NCBI GenBank assembly: GCA_902786855.1
Contig: CADAEH010000022.1
Span: forward strand, 1-34,902
Direction: 5' to 3'
Length of the DNA: 34,902 nt
Source: an uncultured Eubacteriales bacterium
GTDB taxonomy: Bacteria > Bacillota > Clostridia > Peptostreptococcales > Anaerovoracaceae
Numbering within the stretch: the first letter of the stretch is position 1; each line of letters starts with the position of its first letter. The translations under genes and the position numbers were made by a program. Shown in pieces: positions 12,126-20,520 of this stretch. The notes below the pieces were generated by a model. It saw only the letters and a list, made by a program, of their open reading frames with translations, did no database searches and was not told the origin of the DNA.

Positions 12126-12173
12126 CCTCTCATGGCTGTCAGCCTGCCGGATGCGTTTCACTAAGTATGTCCT
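12108..12173 (-). ncRNA. Candidate short terminated RNA or attenuated leader
   Basis: A minus-strand transcript beginning near 12173 would be about 65 bases. ACATAC (12165-12170, read on minus) pairs with GTATGT (12116-12121), which is followed by GTGTTTTTTT. Inside lies GGCTGACAGCC, a small hairpin. CGCAAC just upstream of the start (12174-12179) is complementary to GTTGCG (12121-12126). It matches no riboswitch class I can recall. It could be an attenuator for the decarboxylase gene or an independent small RNA. Confidence 0.35.
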
Positions 12174-12179
12174 GTTGCG

Positions 12180-12207
12180 ATCATACTGAATTGCGCCTGT
12201 TTGTTAA
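12180..12207 (-). promoter_or_regulatory. Distal minus-strand promoter for the candidate RNA
   Basis: TTAACA (12202-12207) and TATGAT (12180-12185) are 16 bases apart on the minus strand, each five of six to consensus. The predicted start falls near 12173, just before the structured, U-tract-ending segment. Confidence 0.45.
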
Positions 12208-12219
12208 CTGCGTGAATTG

Positions 12220-12260
12220 TTTTTTTGTTTGCTGGGAAGTTACTTCCGCAGTCAAAAAAA
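12220..12260. repeat. Imperfect long inverted repeat in the decarboxylase-rnf gap
   Basis: TTTTTTTG (12220-12227) pairs with CAAAAAAA (12253-12260). Inside, CTGGGAAGT pairs with ACTTCCGCAG around a single T. It is followed by neither a U tract on plus nor one on minus outside the stem, so it is not a clear terminator. The rest of the gap (12261-12338 and 12345-12446) shows no gene. Confidence 0.4.
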
Positions 12261-12338
12261 TAACACGATTGCACTCAAAAATAGACACTTCAAGATTGTT
12301 CCTTTTTTGACAATTATGTATTTTTGCAAAAAATAAGA

Positions 12339-12344
12339 TATAAT
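12339..12344 (+). promoter_or_regulatory. Probable -10 of the rnf operon promoter
   Basis: A perfect TATAAT lies about 122 bases before rnfC. No good -35 is present at 16-18 bases. The nearest perfect TTGACA (12307-12312) is 26 bases away, too far for a standard promoter, so an activator may be needed. The leader to rnfC has no structure that I recognise. Confidence 0.4.
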
Positions 12345-12465
12345 AACGTGGTTAAAAGAGCTGTCCGGCTCGTTACTTTGGTGCGCTTTTTTGTGCGATG
12401 AGTAGTCTGGCCGTATAGCAAAATTATAAGATATTGTTGAATGATGAAAGGAGTTTCTAAAAGGG

Positions 12466-13776
12466 ATGAGCCAAAGGAAACATTTGCCAAGCATCCACGT
12501 ACCTCATCATAAGAACACGGCTGCAAGCGAGACCGTGATCATGCCGGTACCGGATGAAGTTAGCATCAGCATGTCCCAGAATATTGGCGCTCCATGTAAG
12601 CCTCTTGTTGCAAAAGGGGATTACGTAAAGGTAGGACAGAGGATTGGCGATGTCGAGGCCTTTGTAAGCGCACCTATCTTTTCAAGCGTCAGCGGGACTG
12701 TTAAGGCTATCGAACAGGTCCGTGGCTCGATGGGTGGATTTGAAACACACATCGTGATCGAGACGGACAAAAAACAGGAGGTAAGCGAAGAGGTCAAAGT
12801 ACCTGAAATCAGCAGCTTTGAGGAATTCGTCAAAGCTGCAAGAGACAGTGGTATGGTAGGTCTCGGCGGAGCGTCCTTCCCGACACACGTCAAGCTGAAT
12901 CCTAAAAACCTGGATGAGTGTAAGTACCTCGTAGTAAATGCTGCAGAGTGCGAGCCATTCATTACAACTGACAACAGAATGATGGTAGAGAACGGTCAGG
13001 ATGTCGTTGACGGCATGAAGATGATCATGCACTGGCTTGGACTCGAAAAGGGCTTTATCGGTATCGAGACCAATAAGCCTGATGCCATTGCCAACATGAA
13101 GAGACTGTTCGAGCAGAACGAGATCAAGGACATGGAAGTAGTTCCTCTTCCATCCAGCTATCCTAAGGGAGCTGAGCGTGTTCTGGTCTATGAGGTCACC
13201 GGTCAGACAATGAACGCCGGAGTCCTTCCTGCACAGCTCGGAGTAATTCTCGACAACGTATCGACAATAGCTGTTCTTGCTGAATACATCAAGACAGGAA
13301 TGCCGATCGTAAGAAGAAGAGTCACAGTCGACGGAGACGCAGTAGCTGAGCCTAAGAACGTCTACGTTCCGATCGGAACAAGGATCGCTGATGTAGTTGC
13401 TTTCTGCGGCGGTTACAAAAAAGAGCCTCGCAAGATCATCATGGGCGGACCAATGATGGGAAGAGCTACCAAGGGCGACGACTCCCCGACAATGAAGAAC
13501 ACTTCAGCTATCCTCTGCTTCAGCCAGGATATGGCCGGCGTAAAGGAAGAGACAGCCTGCCTCAACTGCCAGCGCTGTCATACAGCGTGCCCGTTCGGAC
13601 TCATGCCTAGCATTTTCGCAGAGGCTTATGAGAACAAGGACGTCGACACACTCAACAGATTCAATGTCATGCAGTGCATGGAGTGCGGCAGCTGCTCATA
13701 CACATGTCCGGCAAGGCGTCCGCTGAGCATGACCAACAAGCTCGCTAAATTTATGGTAAAGGAGGCATCGAAGTAA
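12466..13776 (+). CDS. rnfC: Rnf complex subunit RnfC
   Basis: This 436-residue peripheral subunit begins the six-gene Rnf operon. It provides the NADH/FMN-binding site and passes electrons between NAD+ and the iron-sulfur chain. The glycine-rich GMVGLGGASFPTHVKL is the nucleotide-binding segment. Two [4Fe-4S] clusters are set by C365/C368/C371/C375 and C404/C407/C410/C414, each ending in CP. It lacks the long Ala/Lys repeat tail of proteobacterial RnfC, as is usual in Clostridia. AAAGGAG lies 12 bases before the ATG, slightly long, with AAGGG closer. Confidence 0.95.
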   Translation: MSQRKHLPSIHVPHHKNTAASETVIMPVPDEVSISMSQNIGAPCKPLVAKGDYVKVGQRIGDVEAFVSAPIFSSVSGTVKAIEQVRGSMGGFETHIVIETDKKQEVSEEVKVPEISSFEEFVKAARDSGMVGLGGASFPTHVKLNPKNLDECKYLVVNAAECEPFITTDNRMMVENGQDVVDGMKMIMHWLGLEKGFIGIETNKPDAIANMKRLFEQNEIKDMEVVPLPSSYPKGAERVLVYEVTGQTMNAGVLPAQLGVILDNVSTIAVLAEYIKTGMPIVRRRVTVDGDAVAEPKNVYVPIGTRIADVVAFCGGYKKEPRKIIMGGPMMGRATKGDDSPTMKNTSAILCFSQDMAGVKEETACLNCQRCHTACPFGLMPSIFAEAYENKDVDTLNRFNVMQCMECGSCSYTCPARRPLSMTNKLAKFMVKEASK

Positions 13777-13777
13777 T

Positions 13778-14749
13778 ATGGATAATAAGTTTCATACCAA
13801 TTTGATAGTATCCTCCGCACCTCATATCGTAACGGAATCGGATACTACCAGGCTGATGGGAACAGTCATACTCGCACTCGTTCCTGCCTGGGTTGCAAGT
13901 ATCTATATTTTCGGATTCAGAGCTCTGCTTCTGTCTGTAGTATGCGTTGCTGCAAGCGTACTCTTCGAGTATCTGTACAACGTGATCATGCACAGAAAGC
14001 AGACTGTCGGTGATCTTTCAGCAGCGCTGACAGGACTTCTGATCGCATTCAACGTTCCTTCGAACTTCCCGATCTGGCAGGCAATCATCGGATGCCTCTT
14101 CGCTATCGTGGTGGTCAAGCAGCTCTTCGGGGGCATTGGAAGGAACTTCAGTAACCCTGCTATTACAGCGAGAATATTCCTGTTCATCTCTTTCTCAGCT
14201 AACATGTCCACATGGCCGCTGACAAGACTCGAGAGAACAGCTGACGCTGTAACAGGAGCTACACCTCTTGCGATCCTCGCTGAGGGCAGCATAGATCAGC
14301 TCCCGGGTCTCGGCACACTCTTCCTCGGATTCCACGGAGGATCCACCGGAGAGGTCTGCGCACTCGCATTGATCATCGGCGGACTGTTCCTGATCATCCG
14401 CAAGGTAATCAGCCCGGTCATCCCATGTGCTTTCATCGGTACGGTATTCGTATACGCACTGATCGCAACCGGAAGCCTTTACATGGCACTGTTCCATGTA
14501 CTTGCAGGCGGCGTGCTCCTCGGAGCATTCTTCATGGCAACTGACTATGTCACATCGCCTAAGCTGCCTCTCGGACAGCTGATCTTCGGTATCGGCTGCG
14601 GTATCATCACAATGAGCATCAGGCTCTTCGGATCATATCCTGAAGGCGTATCCTTCTCGATCCTTCTGATGAATATCTGCACACCGCTGATCAACAACCT
14701 GTCCTACAAGTTCTACCTGAAGGAGGGAGGTGCTAAGAATGGAAAATAA
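13778..14749 (+). CDS. rnfD: Rnf complex subunit RnfD
   Basis: This is a 323-residue integral membrane protein with about nine or ten hydrophobic segments. It starts with the family's SSAPHIVTESDTTRLM stretch. The flavinylation-type motif DAVTGATPLA is intact, with the threonine that normally carries FMN by a phosphoester bond. It forms the membrane ion- and electron-conducting core with RnfA and RnfE. The ATG is one base after the rnfC stop, with AAAGGAGG inside rnfC. Its 3' end overlaps rnfG by 11 bases, which suggests coupled translation. Confidence 0.95.
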   Translation: MDNKFHTNLIVSSAPHIVTESDTTRLMGTVILALVPAWVASIYIFGFRALLLSVVCVAASVLFEYLYNVIMHRKQTVGDLSAALTGLLIAFNVPSNFPIWQAIIGCLFAIVVVKQLFGGIGRNFSNPAITARIFLFISFSANMSTWPLTRLERTADAVTGATPLAILAEGSIDQLPGLGTLFLGFHGGSTGEVCALALIIGGLFLIIRKVISPVIPCAFIGTVFVYALIATGSLYMALFHVLAGGVLLGAFFMATDYVTSPKLPLGQLIFGIGCGIITMSIRLFGSYPEGVSFSILLMNICTPLINNLSYKFYLKEGGAKNGK

Positions 14750-15317
14750 AAACAGCGCATTCAAGGAATTCATCTCGCCTATTCTGGTACTCGTACTTAT
14801 ATGTTTTGTAGTAACATTCCTGCTGGCGTTCACATATGGTGTTACCAAGCCGATCATCGATGAGAACACAGCAAAGGCAGCAAGCGAGGCAAGAATGGAA
14901 CTTCTTTCCGACGCTGACAACTTCACTGACAGCGGAGCAGAGCTTTTCGAACTCGAGCCTGGCAAAGTATATGTTGTAGACGCATACACAGCTGACAACG
15001 GCGCAGGTATGGTAGTTACTGTCAAGTCCAACTCCTACGGCGGTCTCCTGACTGCTATGGTCGGAATAGACAAGGACGGAGCTATCACAGGTGTCAAGAT
15101 CACTGAGCATGCCGATACTCCGGGTGTAGGAACCAAAGCACAGGATCCGGGACACCTCAGCCAGTATGTCGGACTCAATCAGCTCAGCAGCGAGGTTATC
15201 AAGGACCACGCAGACAGCGTAGTTGAAGTAACCGGTGCATCTGTTTCCTCCGGCGCGATCCATAAAGCTGTATACTGCGCCCTGGAGCAGTACAGAGCGA
15301 TGGGAGGTGTTAAGTAA
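14739..15317 (+). CDS. rnfG: Rnf complex subunit RnfG (FMN-binding)
   Basis: The ATG at 14739 (192 residues) follows AGGAGGG at 14721-14727. A GTG at 14730 is too close to that site. One N-terminal membrane anchor (residues about 14-36) is followed by an extracytoplasmic FMN-binding domain with ITEHADTPGVGTK. The flavin attachment motif reads VTGASVSSGA, so Ser stands where the family has Thr (S/T-G-A-T). In the Rnf family this residue is covalently flavinylated by ApbE. Serine may still accept FMN, but this is not certain. It overlaps rnfD by 11 bases and rnfE by one. Confidence 0.94.
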   Translation: MENKNSAFKEFISPILVLVLICFVVTFLLAFTYGVTKPIIDENTAKAASEARMELLSDADNFTDSGAELFELEPGKVYVVDAYTADNGAGMVVTVKSNSYGGLLTAMVGIDKDGAITGVKITEHADTPGVGTKAQDPGHLSQYVGLNQLSSEVIKDHADSVVEVTGASVSSGAIHKAVYCALEQYRAMGGVK

Positions 15318-16018
15318 TGGAAAAGAAAAGCAAACTTTCGATACTGACCAACGGTATCATCAAGGAGAACCCGGTACTGGTACTCCTGCTCGGAACATGT
15401 CCGTTCCTTGCTACATCTTCGTCGCTGATCAATGCGCTTGGAATGGGACTCTCGGCAACCGCCGTACTCATCTGTTCCAACATCGTAATCTCGATGCTGC
15501 GTAAGGTTATTCCTGATAAGGTCAGGATCCCTTGCTACATCGTAGTCATCGCCGGATTCGTAACACTGGTACAGTTCGTACTCCAGGCTTACGCTCCGGA
15601 GATCAACAAGGCGCTGGGTGTATTCATCCCGCTGATAGTAGTTAACTGCATCATCCTCGGCCGTGCTGAGGCATTTGCGAACAAGAACACTGTGATCGAT
15701 TCCCTCTTCGACGGTATCGGCATGGGACTCGGATTCACACTTGCTCTCGCATGCATGGGAGCGATCAGAGAATTCTTCGGAACGGGCTGCCTGCTCGGCA
15801 TCACCATCATCCCGAATTTCTCGATCGGTTTCTTCAACCTGCCTCCTGGCGGATTCTTCGTGTTCGGTGTACTGATCGCGATAATCCAGGCAGCTACCAA
15901 GGGCAAGGCTCTGAAGGCAAAAGGATTCAGCTGCGGACTCTGCCCGATGTACAATTCGTGCAATACAGCTGAAGCCAACGAAGAAGTTGCAGCAGAAAAA
16001 GCAGCTAAGGCAGTATAG
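15317..16018 (+). CDS. rnfE: Rnf complex subunit RnfE
   Basis: This is a 233-residue integral membrane protein of the RnfE/NqrD family with about six hydrophobic segments, including the GTCPFLATSSSLINALGMG start of the membrane core. It pairs with RnfA to hold the intramembrane iron centre. The C-terminal tail carries the cysteine cluster CGLCPMYNSC followed by a Glu/Ala/Lys end. Similar Cys-rich tails occur in clostridial RnfE proteins as I recall, and the cluster may bind metal. The ATG overlaps the rnfG stop by one base. Confidence 0.94.
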   Translation: MEKKSKLSILTNGIIKENPVLVLLLGTCPFLATSSSLINALGMGLSATAVLICSNIVISMLRKVIPDKVRIPCYIVVIAGFVTLVQFVLQAYAPEINKALGVFIPLIVVNCIILGRAEAFANKNTVIDSLFDGIGMGLGFTLALACMGAIREFFGTGCLLGITIIPNFSIGFFNLPPGGFFVFGVLIAIIQAATKGKALKAKGFSCGLCPMYNSCNTAEANEEVAAEKAAKAV

Positions 16019-16035
16019 GAAGGGGGACAGACATA

Positions 16036-16617
16036 ATGGTAAACCTTATAGTAATCTTTATGGCGATAGTCCTCGTTAACAACTTCGTACTGTCGCAGTT
16101 CCTGGGAATCTGTTCGTTCCTCGGAGTATCCAATAAGATGAGCTCATCAGTAGGTATGGGCGGCGCGGTAGTATTCGTAATGGTTATCGCTGAGCTCGTT
16201 ACATGGCCTGTAATGCAGATCCTCAATAAATTCGAGATCGGATATCTGCAGACTGTAGTGTTCATCCTCGTTATCGCTTCGCTCGTACAGTTCGTAGAGA
16301 TGTTCATGAAGAAGTATCTGCCGGCTCTTCAGAAAGCCCTCGGTATCTTCCTCCCGCTGATCACTACCAACTGTGCTATTCTCGGCGCAACGATCAACGC
16401 AATCAGTTATGGCTATACATACATTCAGTCCATCGTATATGCTTTCGGAGCAGGCGTCGGCTACATGGTAGCTATGGTCCTGTTCGCAGGCATCCGTGAG
16501 GAAAAGCTGTACAATATGGATGGCATCCCGACACCTTTCAAGGGCGTTGGCATCATCCTTGTAGCAGCTTCCATCATGGCGCTTTCATTCATGGGCTTCA
16601 CTGGAATGTTCCAGTAA
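16036..16617 (+). CDS. rnfA: Rnf complex subunit RnfA
   Basis: This is a 193-residue membrane protein with six hydrophobic segments and the usual family length. NNFVLSQFLGICSFLGVS near the N-terminus and PLITTNCAILGA near the middle carry the cysteines expected to bind the RnfA/E intramembrane Fe-S centre. AGGGGG lies about nine bases before the ATG. It is spaced 17 bases after rnfE and 12 before rnfB. Confidence 0.96.
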   Translation: MVNLIVIFMAIVLVNNFVLSQFLGICSFLGVSNKMSSSVGMGGAVVFVMVIAELVTWPVMQILNKFEIGYLQTVVFILVIASLVQFVEMFMKKYLPALQKALGIFLPLITTNCAILGATINAISYGYTYIQSIVYAFGAGVGYMVAMVLFAGIREEKLYNMDGIPTPFKGVGIILVAASIMALSFMGFTGMFQ

Positions 16618-16629
16618 GGAGGGGGAGAT

Positions 16630-17508
16630 ATGAGTAATGTTATGACACCTGTACTGTTAGTAGCAGTAATCGGTTTTGTCTGCTCAGGACTCCTGGTCTT
16701 CGCTTCCAGAGTGTTCCATGTAGCAGTTGATGAGAGAGTTACCCAGGTCAGAGAGGTCCTGCCGGGAGCTAACTGCGGCGGATGCGGATTCGCAGGATGC
16801 GATGACTATGCGGCCAATCTGGTAGCTGACGAAAGCCTTCCATGCACAAAGTGCTCACCTGGCGGAGCAGGCGTTGCAGCTCAGATCGCTGATATCCTCG
16901 GCAGAGCAGCAGGCGCTGCCGAGCCTGAGGTCGCACAGGTCATGTGCAACGGTACATGCGGTGCAAGGCGTACAGTGCTCGAGTGGCAGGGACTTCAGTC
17001 CTGCAAGGGTGCTAAGGGATGGTTCTCATCTCCTAACTCATGCATGTTCGGATGTATCGGTCTCGGTGACTGCGTCAATGCATGCCAGTTCGATGCGATC
17101 GGTATCGTAGACGGTATCGCTAAGGTCAACAGAGAAAACTGCGTGGCCTGCGGCGCCTGCGCAAGCGCCTGCCCGCAGAAGATCATCAACCTTGTACCTA
17201 AGAAGAATCTGGTACACGTTCTGTGCTCATCCACAGACAAGGGTGCTGTTGCAAGAAAGAACTGTGACAATGCATGCATCGGCTGCATGAAGTGCACGAC
17301 AGTCTGCAACTTCGATGCTATCCACGTTGATAACTTCCTTGCTAAAATCGACCCTGCAAAGTGCAAGTCCTGCGGACTCTGCGCTGCTATCTGCCCGGTC
17401 GGAGCTATCAACAGCTTCAAGAAGCTTCCTTCAAAAGAGCAGGCAGAAAAGGTCGCTGCAGCTAAGAAGGCAAAAGCAGCAGCTGCAAAGGCAGCAGCCA
17501 AGGCATAG
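16630..17508 (+). CDS. rnfB: Rnf complex subunit RnfB (ferredoxin-type)
   Basis: This 292-residue subunit takes electrons from reduced ferredoxin. An N-terminal membrane anchor (about 7-27) precedes the four-Cys domain GANCGGCGFAGC...CTKC. Further ferredoxin-like cysteine sets follow: CMFGCIGLGDCVNAC, CVACGACASACP, CIGCMKCTTVC and CKSCGLCAAICP. This is the multi-cluster form typical of Clostridia. The last 20 residues are an Ala/Lys repeat. It is the last gene of the operon, followed by a strong terminator. Confidence 0.96.
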   Translation: MSNVMTPVLLVAVIGFVCSGLLVFASRVFHVAVDERVTQVREVLPGANCGGCGFAGCDDYAANLVADESLPCTKCSPGGAGVAAQIADILGRAAGAAEPEVAQVMCNGTCGARRTVLEWQGLQSCKGAKGWFSSPNSCMFGCIGLGDCVNACQFDAIGIVDGIAKVNRENCVACGACASACPQKIINLVPKKNLVHVLCSSTDKGAVARKNCDNACIGCMKCTTVCNFDAIHVDNFLAKIDPAKCKSCGLCAAICPVGAINSFKKLPSKEQAEKVAAAKKAKAAAAKAAAKA

Positions 17509-17536
17509 TATACAATACTGTACACATATGATATGC

Positions 17537-17571
17537 AAGAGAGCCGTACGCTTTATGTGCGGCTCTCTTTT
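17537..17571 (+). terminator. rnf operon terminator
   Basis: GAGAGCCGTAC pairs with GTGCGGCTCTC (one G-U pair) around a GCTTTAT loop, with TTTTC following. It closes the rnfCDGEAB transcript 30 bases after rnfB. Confidence 0.88.
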
Positions 17572-17588
17572 CATCATGAATATTGACT

Positions 17589-17616
17589 TTGACCGGTGAC
17601 TCGATTACTATACAAT
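17589..17616 (+). promoter_or_regulatory. Promoter of the BMP-domain gene unit
   Basis: TTGACC (17589-17594) and TACAAT (17611-17616) are 16 bases apart, directly after the rnf terminator. The predicted leader is only about 24 bases and holds the ribosome binding site AGGAGG (17631-17636). Confidence 0.6.
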
Positions 17617-17645
17617 CGACACAAAACACAAGGAGGTGTTCTCTG

Positions 17646-19727
17646 GTGACAGATGAATATCTGAAGGCCCGCAAGGCCGGTGAAAAAGAATATAAAGCAA
17701 GACTGGCTAAGGGAGAGTATCCTTTCCTGCCAGCTCTTGATGATATGATAACAGGCGTTGATACCATGTCTCAGCAGAATCTCGGACTCATGGAGATACC
17801 TGTGGAGCTGATCGAAGGGACCAGAACACAGGCGAGGCAGAATTCCTTTGCTCACAATTTCATGCCGTTGCTCGAACCCGGTGCTGAATTCTCGGCAAAG
17901 TGGTGCAACCTGTATCAGGCTCAGATGGAAGAAGGATTCAACAGCCCTATCAAGGCATACGAGTATCTGCACAGATTTTATGTGCTTGAGGGTAACAAAA
18001 GAGTATCTGTCAGCAGGTATCTTGAAATGCCGGTCATAATGGCCGAAGTCATAAGGATCATTCCGAGAAAAGAGGTCCTGGATCAAAATCCTGTATATAC
18101 AGAATTCCTGGAATTCTACAAGTATGCTCCGATCTACGACATAGTCTGCACGCAGCCGGGCGCGTATGAGGAAATCGCTGAGCTTGTCGGAAGACCTATG
18201 GGAAAGACGGCATCAGATAAACCGGAAAGATGGCCGGATGAACTAGTATCCTCGTTGAAATCTGCATACTGGAGATTTTCAGAGGCTTTCCGCGCTCTGC
18301 AGGATACAGTTCCGGAGATGCCTCTGGGTGATGCCTTTGTTATATATCTAAGGATATATGTGCGTGATGCACTCAGCATACATTCCGCCAGGGAAATGGA
18401 TAAGAGGCTCCGTAAAATAAAGAAAGAGCTCATGACTGCAAGTAACAGCGACAGTGTTTCGCTTGTTGAATCATCTGATGATGCAGTGAAGGCCGGCGGT
18501 ATCATAACAAAAACCAGCGGCCTGATCACAAGACCGGGTTCACTGATCGGTAAGGTAATACCGCAGATCTCATATTCCGAAAAGCATCCGCTCAAAGCAG
18601 CTTTCATATATGACTGGATGCCTGAGGATTCAGACTGGGTGTATAACCATGAAGCTGGGAGACTAAGACTCGAGAAGATTTACGGCGGACTTGTCATGAC
18701 GAGAGCCTTCGCAGGCTGCAGCGGAAGAAAACCCGGAGTTGCAGCAGCTGACGCAGCGGGATTATCTTCGTGTGCTGCTTTCGGCAGTATAGAGACAGCG
18801 ATCGACGCGGCAGCGGACTGGGGCGCGGACGTTGTTTTCACAACATCTCCGAGACAGATGGATGAAGCTCTTAGAGCAGCGATCAGATACGAGGACATAC
18901 ACTTTCTCAACTGTTCGGTCAACCTTGCTCATCAGGCAGTCAGGACATATTATGCAAAGCTTTACGAGGCAAAATTCCTCGCAGGCGTGATAGCCGGAGT
19001 TTACTCGGCAGGTGACGGCAGCCACATGATAGGCTACTGTTCAGATTACCCGATATACGGCACGATAGCCGGGATCAATGCTTTTGCCATAGGTGCCGCT
19101 ATGACCGACCCTCAGGCTAAGATATACCTCGAATGGTCGACCCGCCAGAATGCCAACTGGTGGTGGGAGATGCAGGACAAGGGCATCCATGTTGTCTCTG
19201 CGATCGATTCAAAACATAACCGTGACGGCAGTAATGCTTACGGTCTGTGCTATGTTGATAAGGTCCCTAAAGGAGAAGGTACCGATCTTTCCGGTATGTG
19301 CCGCATACAGAATCTCGCGGCGCCTATCTGGAAGTGGGGAAAGATATACGAGATCATCATCAAAACGATACTTGAAGGCAATTACAAAGCGAGCATGGTC
19401 GACCGCAAGAATCAGGCTACCAATTACTGGTGGGGCATGGTCTCAGGCGCTGTTGATATAGAGCTTAGCGATGTTCTGCCGCAGGGCACTCGTCAGATGG
19501 TTGAAGTGCTTCGGGCGAGCATCATGTCAGGCGGGTTCAATCCTTTTGACGGTGAACTGAAAAGCCAGAGCGGTGTGATAAGACGCGCCGACGATATGCC
19601 GCTTACAAGCAAGGATGTTATAAGGATGAACTGGCTGAATGAGAACATCATCGGGGAGATCCCTTCGGCAGATGTTCTCAACGATGAAGCTCGCGAAACA
19701 GTCAGCGTCAGCGGTGTAAAACAGTAA
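17646..19727 (+). CDS. Cytoplasmic ParB-N-like / BMP (PnrA-like) binding-domain protein
   Basis: The GTG at 17646 lies nine bases after AGGAGG, giving 693 residues. The open frame upstream covers the promoter and is not coding. Residues 1-290 resemble the ParB N-terminal fold, with IPVELIEGTRTQARQ and YVLEGNKRVSVSRYL (Y112-L126) as the matching core. Residues about 317-640 resemble the BMP/PnrA family of nucleoside-type substrate-binding proteins (KAAFIYDWMPEDSDW start, GADVVFTTS, AKFLAGVIAGVYS). There is no signal peptide or lipobox, so the binding domain should be inside the cell, unlike transporter partners. No permease or ATPase gene is nearby. A ligand-sensing regulatory role is inference. 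The metallophosphoesterase gene follows after nine bases. Confidence 0.78.
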   Translation: MTDEYLKARKAGEKEYKARLAKGEYPFLPALDDMITGVDTMSQQNLGLMEIPVELIEGTRTQARQNSFAHNFMPLLEPGAEFSAKWCNLYQAQMEEGFNSPIKAYEYLHRFYVLEGNKRVSVSRYLEMPVIMAEVIRIIPRKEVLDQNPVYTEFLEFYKYAPIYDIVCTQPGAYEEIAELVGRPMGKTASDKPERWPDELVSSLKSAYWRFSEAFRALQDTVPEMPLGDAFVIYLRIYVRDALSIHSAREMDKRLRKIKKELMTASNSDSVSLVESSDDAVKAGGIITKTSGLITRPGSLIGKVIPQISYSEKHPLKAAFIYDWMPEDSDWVYNHEAGRLRLEKIYGGLVMTRAFAGCSGRKPGVAAADAAGLSSCAAFGSIETAIDAAADWGADVVFTTSPRQMDEALRAAIRYEDIHFLNCSVNLAHQAVRTYYAKLYEAKFLAGVIAGVYSAGDGSHMIGYCSDYPIYGTIAGINAFAIGAAMTDPQAKIYLEWSTRQNANWWWEMQDKGIHVVSAIDSKHNRDGSNAYGLCYVDKVPKGEGTDLSGMCRIQNLAAPIWKWGKIYEIIIKTILEGNYKASMVDRKNQATNYWWGMVSGAVDIELSDVLPQGTRQMVEVLRASIMSGGFNPFDGELKSQSGVIRRADDMPLTSKDVIRMNWLNENIIGEIPSADVLNDEARETVSVSGVKQ

Positions 19728-19736
19728 GGCAGGTCC

Positions 19737-20507
19737 ATGAAGATCCTATGTATTGCAGACAGCGAAGATGAAAGGCTGATCAGCAGCTGGAGCACTGTCG
19801 GAAAGGCCAGGCTCGAGGGAGTAGAGCTCATACTCTCAGCCGGTGACCTGAAACCGTATTATCTGGAATTTCTGGTCACCATGCTGAATGTGCCATGTCT
19901 CTATGTGAGAGGGAATCATGATATGATGTACCATGATGACCCTCCGCTTGGCTGTGTGTGCATAGAAGATGAAGTTGCGGTTTTATATGAAGATCCGCAG
20001 ACCGGATATGTGATCCTTCCGGAAAAAGACTTTACTGCAAGATTAAGGCGGATATTAAAGAACCGAAGAGAGAACTCAGATATCAGAAACGATTATACTG
20101 AAGGCAGGATGATCCGTGTTGCAGGGCTCGGAGGCTCGATGCGCTATCACGAGGGCCGCGACATGTACACGGAAAAGGAGATGGAGCAGCGCGTACAGAA
20201 ACTCATACGCTGTAAAGATATGGGCCTCGCAGGCAGAAGCAGCCTTTTCAGAAATCACAGGGCAGAAACTCCGCAGGACACAGTGGATATCCTGCTTACC
20301 CATGCGCCTTGTCTGGGATACGGCGATCTTGATGACTTGCCGCACAGAGGTTTTGCATGTTTCAATGAGCTGCTTGACAGGTGGCATCCCGCATATCACC
20401 TGTACGGTCATGTACACATGGAGTACGGGATGATAGAGCGGGAAGCTGAGCACCGGTCCGGTACACGCCTGATCAATGTCAGCGGTATGTATATTCTGGA
20501 TATATAG
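19737..20507 (+). CDS. Calcineurin-like metallophosphoesterase, variant motif I
   Basis: This is a 256-residue protein. Metal-binding blocks seen are ADSED (D8), AGDL (D37), GNHD (N60-D62), LTHAP and YGHVHMEYG. In motif I the usual D-x-H is D-S-E, so the first metal-site His is missing, while the other blocks are intact. Hydrolysis of a phosphoester (nucleotide, phosphoprotein or lipid) is likely, but the substrate is unknown. There is no signal peptide. The ATG is nine bases after the BMP-domain gene, so the two are co-transcribed and may work together. Confidence 0.82.
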   Translation: MKILCIADSEDERLISSWSTVGKARLEGVELILSAGDLKPYYLEFLVTMLNVPCLYVRGNHDMMYHDDPPLGCVCIEDEVAVLYEDPQTGYVILPEKDFTARLRRILKNRRENSDIRNDYTEGRMIRVAGLGGSMRYHEGRDMYTEKEMEQRVQKLIRCKDMGLAGRSSLFRNHRAETPQDTVDILLTHAPCLGYGDLDDLPHRGFACFNELLDRWHPAYHLYGHVHMEYGMIEREAEHRSGTRLINVSGMYILDI

Positions 20508-20520
20508 GCAGGTAAATAAA

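Noticed and set aside
12307-12344. TTGACA (12307-12312) paired with TATAAT (12339-12344) as a standard promoter
   Set aside because: The spacing is 26 bases, too long for sigma-A unless DNA distortion by an activator is assumed, so only the -10 is reported.
17583-17645. N-terminal extension of the BMP-domain protein to 17583
   Set aside because: It would cover the promoter and ribosome binding site. The GTG at 17646 has correct spacing from AGGAGG.
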